Assembly (NCBI GenBank): GCA_002505935.1
Contig: DAWL01000038.1
Location: 1 to 8,799, forward strand
Source: Euryarchaeota archaeon UBA226
GTDB lineage: Archaea > Thermoplasmatota > Poseidoniia > Poseidoniales > Poseidoniaceae
Length of the DNA: 8,799 nucleotides
Reading direction: 5' to 3'
Part shown: positions 6,156-8,799 of the stretch, piece by piece
How the letters are laid out: every line of letters begins with the position of its first letter
How positions within the stretch are numbered: the stretch's first letter is position 1
Program-made: the position numbers and the translations under genes
The notes under the pieces: model-generated
Database searches by the model: none
What the model saw: only the letters and a program-made list of their open reading frames with translations
Told to the model about the DNA's origin: nothing

Positions 6156-8799
6156 TCAAGAGAATACGAAACCACAGGTCGCACAGGTTGCACTACCTGC
6201 TGGATTATTTGTCCCGCAGATTTCACAGACCAAATCCTCAGTTCCATCATCCGCAGCAGCTTCTTCTCCACTTTCAGAATCTTCTCCCTCGCCCTCAGGC
6301 TCCTCTTCTGAAGTCTCTTCATCTGAAGTCTCTTCTTCTGGATCCGCGGAGGTTACTTCCTCTCCATCATCTTCGCTTGCTTCGGCTGATTCTTCATCGC
6401 CACCTTCACTCCAAGCTTCAGCAGCAGCAGTCAACTCACCTTTGTTCAGGTAGTTGTTGTCATCAGCATCGAAGCCAATAGCATGGGCCAAAAATGCATC
6501 TCTATCAGTTATGCCATGAGCCTCCATCACCTTGGATAGTACATTCTCATTCCAACTGAAGTTAGAGGAATCTCCATCGGAACTATCTCCATCTGCTTCA
6601 CTATCTGCAGAGTCGTCTGAAGAATCATCAGCAGCAGCGGATGGTAGGCTGGCTAGGGAAGAATCATCTTCAACCTCGTCACCAAATGTAGCACCGTGGA
6701 ATTTCTGCATGGCTTCAGCATCGATGTCGCCATCTCCCTTGATTTCGTAGGATACTTCCAGTCTCTCATCCTTGGCGATGACTGGAACAGTCCATTCTAC
6801 CTTGGTGCCATCTTCCTGTGAATCGGTATTCATCTCAACATCGCTTCGCTTTTCATTACCTGCACCGCGTACAATGCAATCCTTGATTTCAAATCCTGCA
6901 GGGAGGATGTCATGAATCACCAAATCTTGTAGCGCAGTATCCGATCTGTTCTCGAATATGATCATCACTTCATAACGGCCCTTTCCGCCTACCGGAATTA
7001 CCGTCTTTCCAGCACTGAACTTTCTTCTCTTGTGTGAGACTCTGATTACTGGTGCTTCTGCAGCATCTCTGGCACAGACTGGTCCAAATCTCTCAGCACT
7101 GAATTCAGTACGTGCTGGAGCAGCAATCTCCGCATTATCTGGACTCGGGTCAGGAGCGGTCAACGAGTAACTAATCTCCATCGTTGAATTAGGTTTCAAG
7201 CCAACAGGGCCTCGAGTTCCGATTGTCAATTGGATAGTACATCCATCGCCATCAGGACTCCTTCTGAACTCCTCAAGGGTCACTCCATCCTTCAATTCCA
7301 CGCGGAATTGCTCTGGGCTCATTCTATCTCCATCGATTGTGATGGCAATTGCCTCTGGATCAGGATTTGAAAACAGTCCTGGTACATCATCGGTTAGTCG
7401 CATCAGATTGATATCTGCGGAACCAGTATTCTTGATGGTAATACAGGAATTAACAACCTGCTCTCTGTAACTTCTTAGAGTAGATGCATCATATGTCTTG
7501 GTCACATCTGCTTCCAAAATGGTGAATGTCTGTGGCTCCAGTTCAATGCTACCGTTGGTTTTGTGTTCAACTCGAGGTATTACAGAATACCCCAATTCAT
7601 TAGTGAAGTCTGGGCGCTCATTCGCGGCTACTTCCTTTACCTCAGATTCCCACTTTCCTTGTGGGGGTACGTCATCCGACACGTCCGCTACATCAAACAA
7701 TAGTTCGTCGCTTCCAGATACTCTGACCTGAAGTTTGACAAGGTCAACAGCGAAACTTGAGCGGTTCTCAAAGACTGCTTGACAACGCCAGTTATCCGGG
7801 CGCTCATCCTCATCAACAACCATGTAAGAGAATCCTCTACAGAAGGCATCGACTTCTGTGAAATGCACACTAGAGAGAGTTGCATCAGAGGAATAGGTGG
7901 CTTTGGTCACACCAGCGTTGACTGGCTTGATATCTTGAACCAAAACATTGGCCTCGCAAGTCAAGGTCCTTGTCTCACCCGCTTGTAGAGTTCCAACCTT
8001 CCATGTTAGGACCCCACCTTCGACATCCCCACCAGAGGTGATTTCAATTGCATCGGGCACATCTCTTGTTACTTCTACATCATCGACTTGTACACTAGAG
8101 ACGTTCTCAACTTCCAACTCAAGAGCAATAGCAGTAGCCTCACTATCATGGGACACTGACAAACTGCGCTCTTGAGAACGGGAAGGGTTTGTATCAATGC
8201 GTTCCCTGATAACCAACATTCTTGCACCCTTCACTTTGTAATCGACACTGTGGTCACTATCGGGTTCCAACTCGTCAACTGGCATGTGGTCATTACTGAA
8301 ATCTGTAGATTCGGTTCCAGACAGGAAGACATCGATATCCCATAGCCTGTCCTCGGAACTTGGATTGTGGAGTGTCATTACTCCCTTTACATTCTGCTTC
8401 ACGATATCTCCATCGCATGAAAGTAGAGCATCTTCAGTTTCATTGAGTGATGCGTATATCTTGTCACCCTGTATTGAGTCAACAGATCCAATATCTCGCA
8501 GAGATCCTCCGGCATGGACACCTGAAGGAGTAGAGGATTCATCAAATTCGGTACCCTCTTCGTCAGAACCACCAGTCAATAAGTCAGCACTTGGCGGTTC
8601 AGGAGCATCCTCAGGAGGTGCTGGAGCAAGGAGATCTACCCCCGGCGGTGCAGGTGGAGCGAGTGGATCATCGCTTGGAGGGGGCGGTGGCGGTGTTGCC
8701 AACAAATCTAGACCGGGTGGTGCAGGTGGTGCGTCCATCTCAGGAGGAGCAGGTGGCGCATCCATTGGAGGGGGAGGTGGTGCCTCTAGTCCAGGTGGC
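6156..8799 (-). CDS. Large composite protein: Pro-rich DLL repeats, DUF11-like beta-sandwiches, EF-hand, C-terminal zinc ribbon (5' partial)
   Basis: The frame is open through the right edge; the ATG at 8765 sits inside a Pro-rich repeat and is probably internal. Numbering from that Met: residues 1-63 are Pro/Ala-rich with GLDLL (18-22), GVDLL (42-46) and ADLL (60-63). About 100-690 is predicted beta-sandwich with DUF11-like segments near 212-275, 436-536 and 597-676 (for example ENRSDTALQDLVIHDILPAGF). An Asp/Ser-rich stretch (697-735) precedes a small helical region with one EF-hand loop, D766-x-D768-x-N770-x-Y772-x-N774-x-x-E777, a plausible calcium site. A Glu-rich stretch (789-845) leads to a zinc ribbon with C847, C850, C861 and C864. 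No membrane segment is visible. DUF11-type domains are usually extracellular, whereas a terminal CxxC zinc ribbon suggests the cytoplasm, so location is uncertain. I do not recognise the whole architecture or its function. Confidence 0.85.
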   Translation of the reverse strand, partial: PPGLEAPPPPPMDAPPAPPEMDAPPAPPGLDLLATPPPPPPSDDPLAPPAPPGVDLLAPAPPEDAPEPPSADLLTGGSDEEGTEFDESSTPSGVHAGGSLRDIGSVDSIQGDKIYASLNETEDALLSCDGDIVKQNVKGVMTLHNPSSEDRLWDIDVFLSGTESTDFSNDHMPVDELEPDSDHSVDYKVKGARMLVIRERIDTNPSRSQERSLSVSHDSEATAIALELEVENVSSVQVDDVEVTRDVPDAIEITSGGDVEGGVLTWKVGTLQAGETRTLTCEANVLVQDIKPVNAGVTKATYSSDATLSSVHFTEVDAFCRGFSYMVVDEDERPDNWRCQAVFENRSSFAVDLVKLQVRVSGSDELLFDVADVSDDVPPQGKWESEVKEVAANERPDFTNELGYSVIPRVEHKTNGSIELEPQTFTILEADVTKTYDASTLRSYREQVVNSCITIKNTGSADINLMRLTDDVPGLFSNPDPEAIAITIDGDRMSPEQFRVELKDGVTLEEFRRSPDGDGCTIQLTIGTRGPVGLKPNSTMEISYSLTAPDPSPDNAEIAAPARTEFSAERFGPVCARDAAEAPVIRVSHKRRKFSAGKTVIPVGGKGRYEVMIIFENRSDTALQDLVIHDILPAGFEIKDCIVRGAGNEKRSDVEMNTDSQEDGTKVEWTVPVIAKDERLEVSYEIKGDGDIDAEAMQKFHGATFGDEVEDDSSLASLPSAAADDSSDDSADSEADGDSSDGDSSNFSWNENVLSKVMEAHGITDRDAFLAHAIGFDADDNNYLNKGELTAAAEAWSEGGDEESAEASEDDGEEVTSADPEEETSDEETSEEEPEGEGEDSESGEEAAADDGTEDLVCEICGTNNPAGSATCATCGFVFS
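6307..6335 (-). repeat. 15-bp-period repeat in acidic coding stretch
   Basis: The 14-base string TCTGAAGTCTCTTC occurs at 6307-6320 and again at 6322-6335 (plus-strand reading). On the coding strand it encodes the repeated S-(D/E)-E-E-T unit of the Glu-rich stretch just before the zinc ribbon. It is a plausible site of slippage-driven length variation. Confidence 0.7.
8577..8799 (-). repeat. Pro/Ala-rich coding repeat with DLL motifs
   Basis: Degenerate repeats encode APPAPP-(E/G)-(M/L/V)-D units. Two adjacent DNA copies of about 26-27 nt are clear near 8716-8741 and 8742-8768 (GGTGGTGCAGGTGG-type and GGAGGAGCAGGTGG-type). The DLL motif recurs every 18-24 residues. Repeat continues past the window edge, so copy number is unknown. 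It probably forms a disordered, extended tail. Confidence 0.75.

Noticed and set aside
6125..6481. Plus-strand ORF opposite the acidic tail of the composite protein
   Set aside because: Its Leu/His/Arg/Gln-rich composition is the antisense reflection of Glu/Ser-rich codons on the minus strand; no homology-like motifs.
8625..8799. CRISPR or non-coding tandem repeat at the right edge
   Set aside because: The repeats are degenerate, have no unique spacers and stay in frame within a coding region, encoding Pro/Ala repeats.

Overview
The window looks archaeal, and the likeliest source is a marine Thermoplasmatota (Marine Group II/III-like) genome. The strongest evidence is a minus-strand operon in a characteristically archaeal order: DUF106 (Oxa1/EMC3-superfamily membrane protein), then archaeal-type cytidylate kinase, then Cbf5/TruB pseudouridine synthase with a PUA domain. 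In many archaea this trio is the tail of the secY ribosomal-protein (spc) operon. Shine-Dalgarno-led TTG starts, moderate base composition, and large acidic surface-type proteins with Ig-like, CARDB and DUF11-like beta-sandwich domains fit the same picture. The lineage is an inference from gene content, not a measurement.

Layout, left to right. (1) 1-2042, plus strand: 3' part of a large secreted or surface beta-sandwich protein with a C-terminal membrane anchor. The reading frame is open to the left edge, so its start lies outside. (2) 2043-2258: convergent intergenic gap with two abutting hairpins and a doubtful 21-codon ORF. (3) 4676 down to 2259, minus strand: the tightly packed operon DUF106-cmk-cbf5. 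Its genes are 4 nt apart (DUF106-cmk) and overlapped by 4 nt (cmk-cbf5, TTGA); both downstream starts are TTG codons with good Shine-Dalgarno sequences. (4) 4677-4775: short divergent control region. (5) 4776-6149, plus strand: TPR protein with a long acidic linker and an unrecognised C-terminal domain. (6) 8799 down to 6156, minus strand: 5'-truncated large protein with a Pro-rich repeat tail carrying DLL motifs, several beta-sandwich segments, an acidic stretch interrupted by one EF-hand, and a C-terminal four-cysteine zinc ribbon. It ends tail-to-tail with the TPR gene, only 6 nt apart.

How the genes relate. The central operon links a membrane-protein insertase-like factor, CTP/dCTP precursor supply and guided RNA pseudouridylation, which is translation and secretion housekeeping. 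The flanking genes are accessory-like and unrecognised as whole proteins. No rRNA, tRNA, CRISPR array, insertion sequence or phage gene is visible. The most interesting items are the composite DLL/DUF11-like/EF-hand/zinc-ribbon protein and the zinc-ribbon extension of the DUF106 protein.
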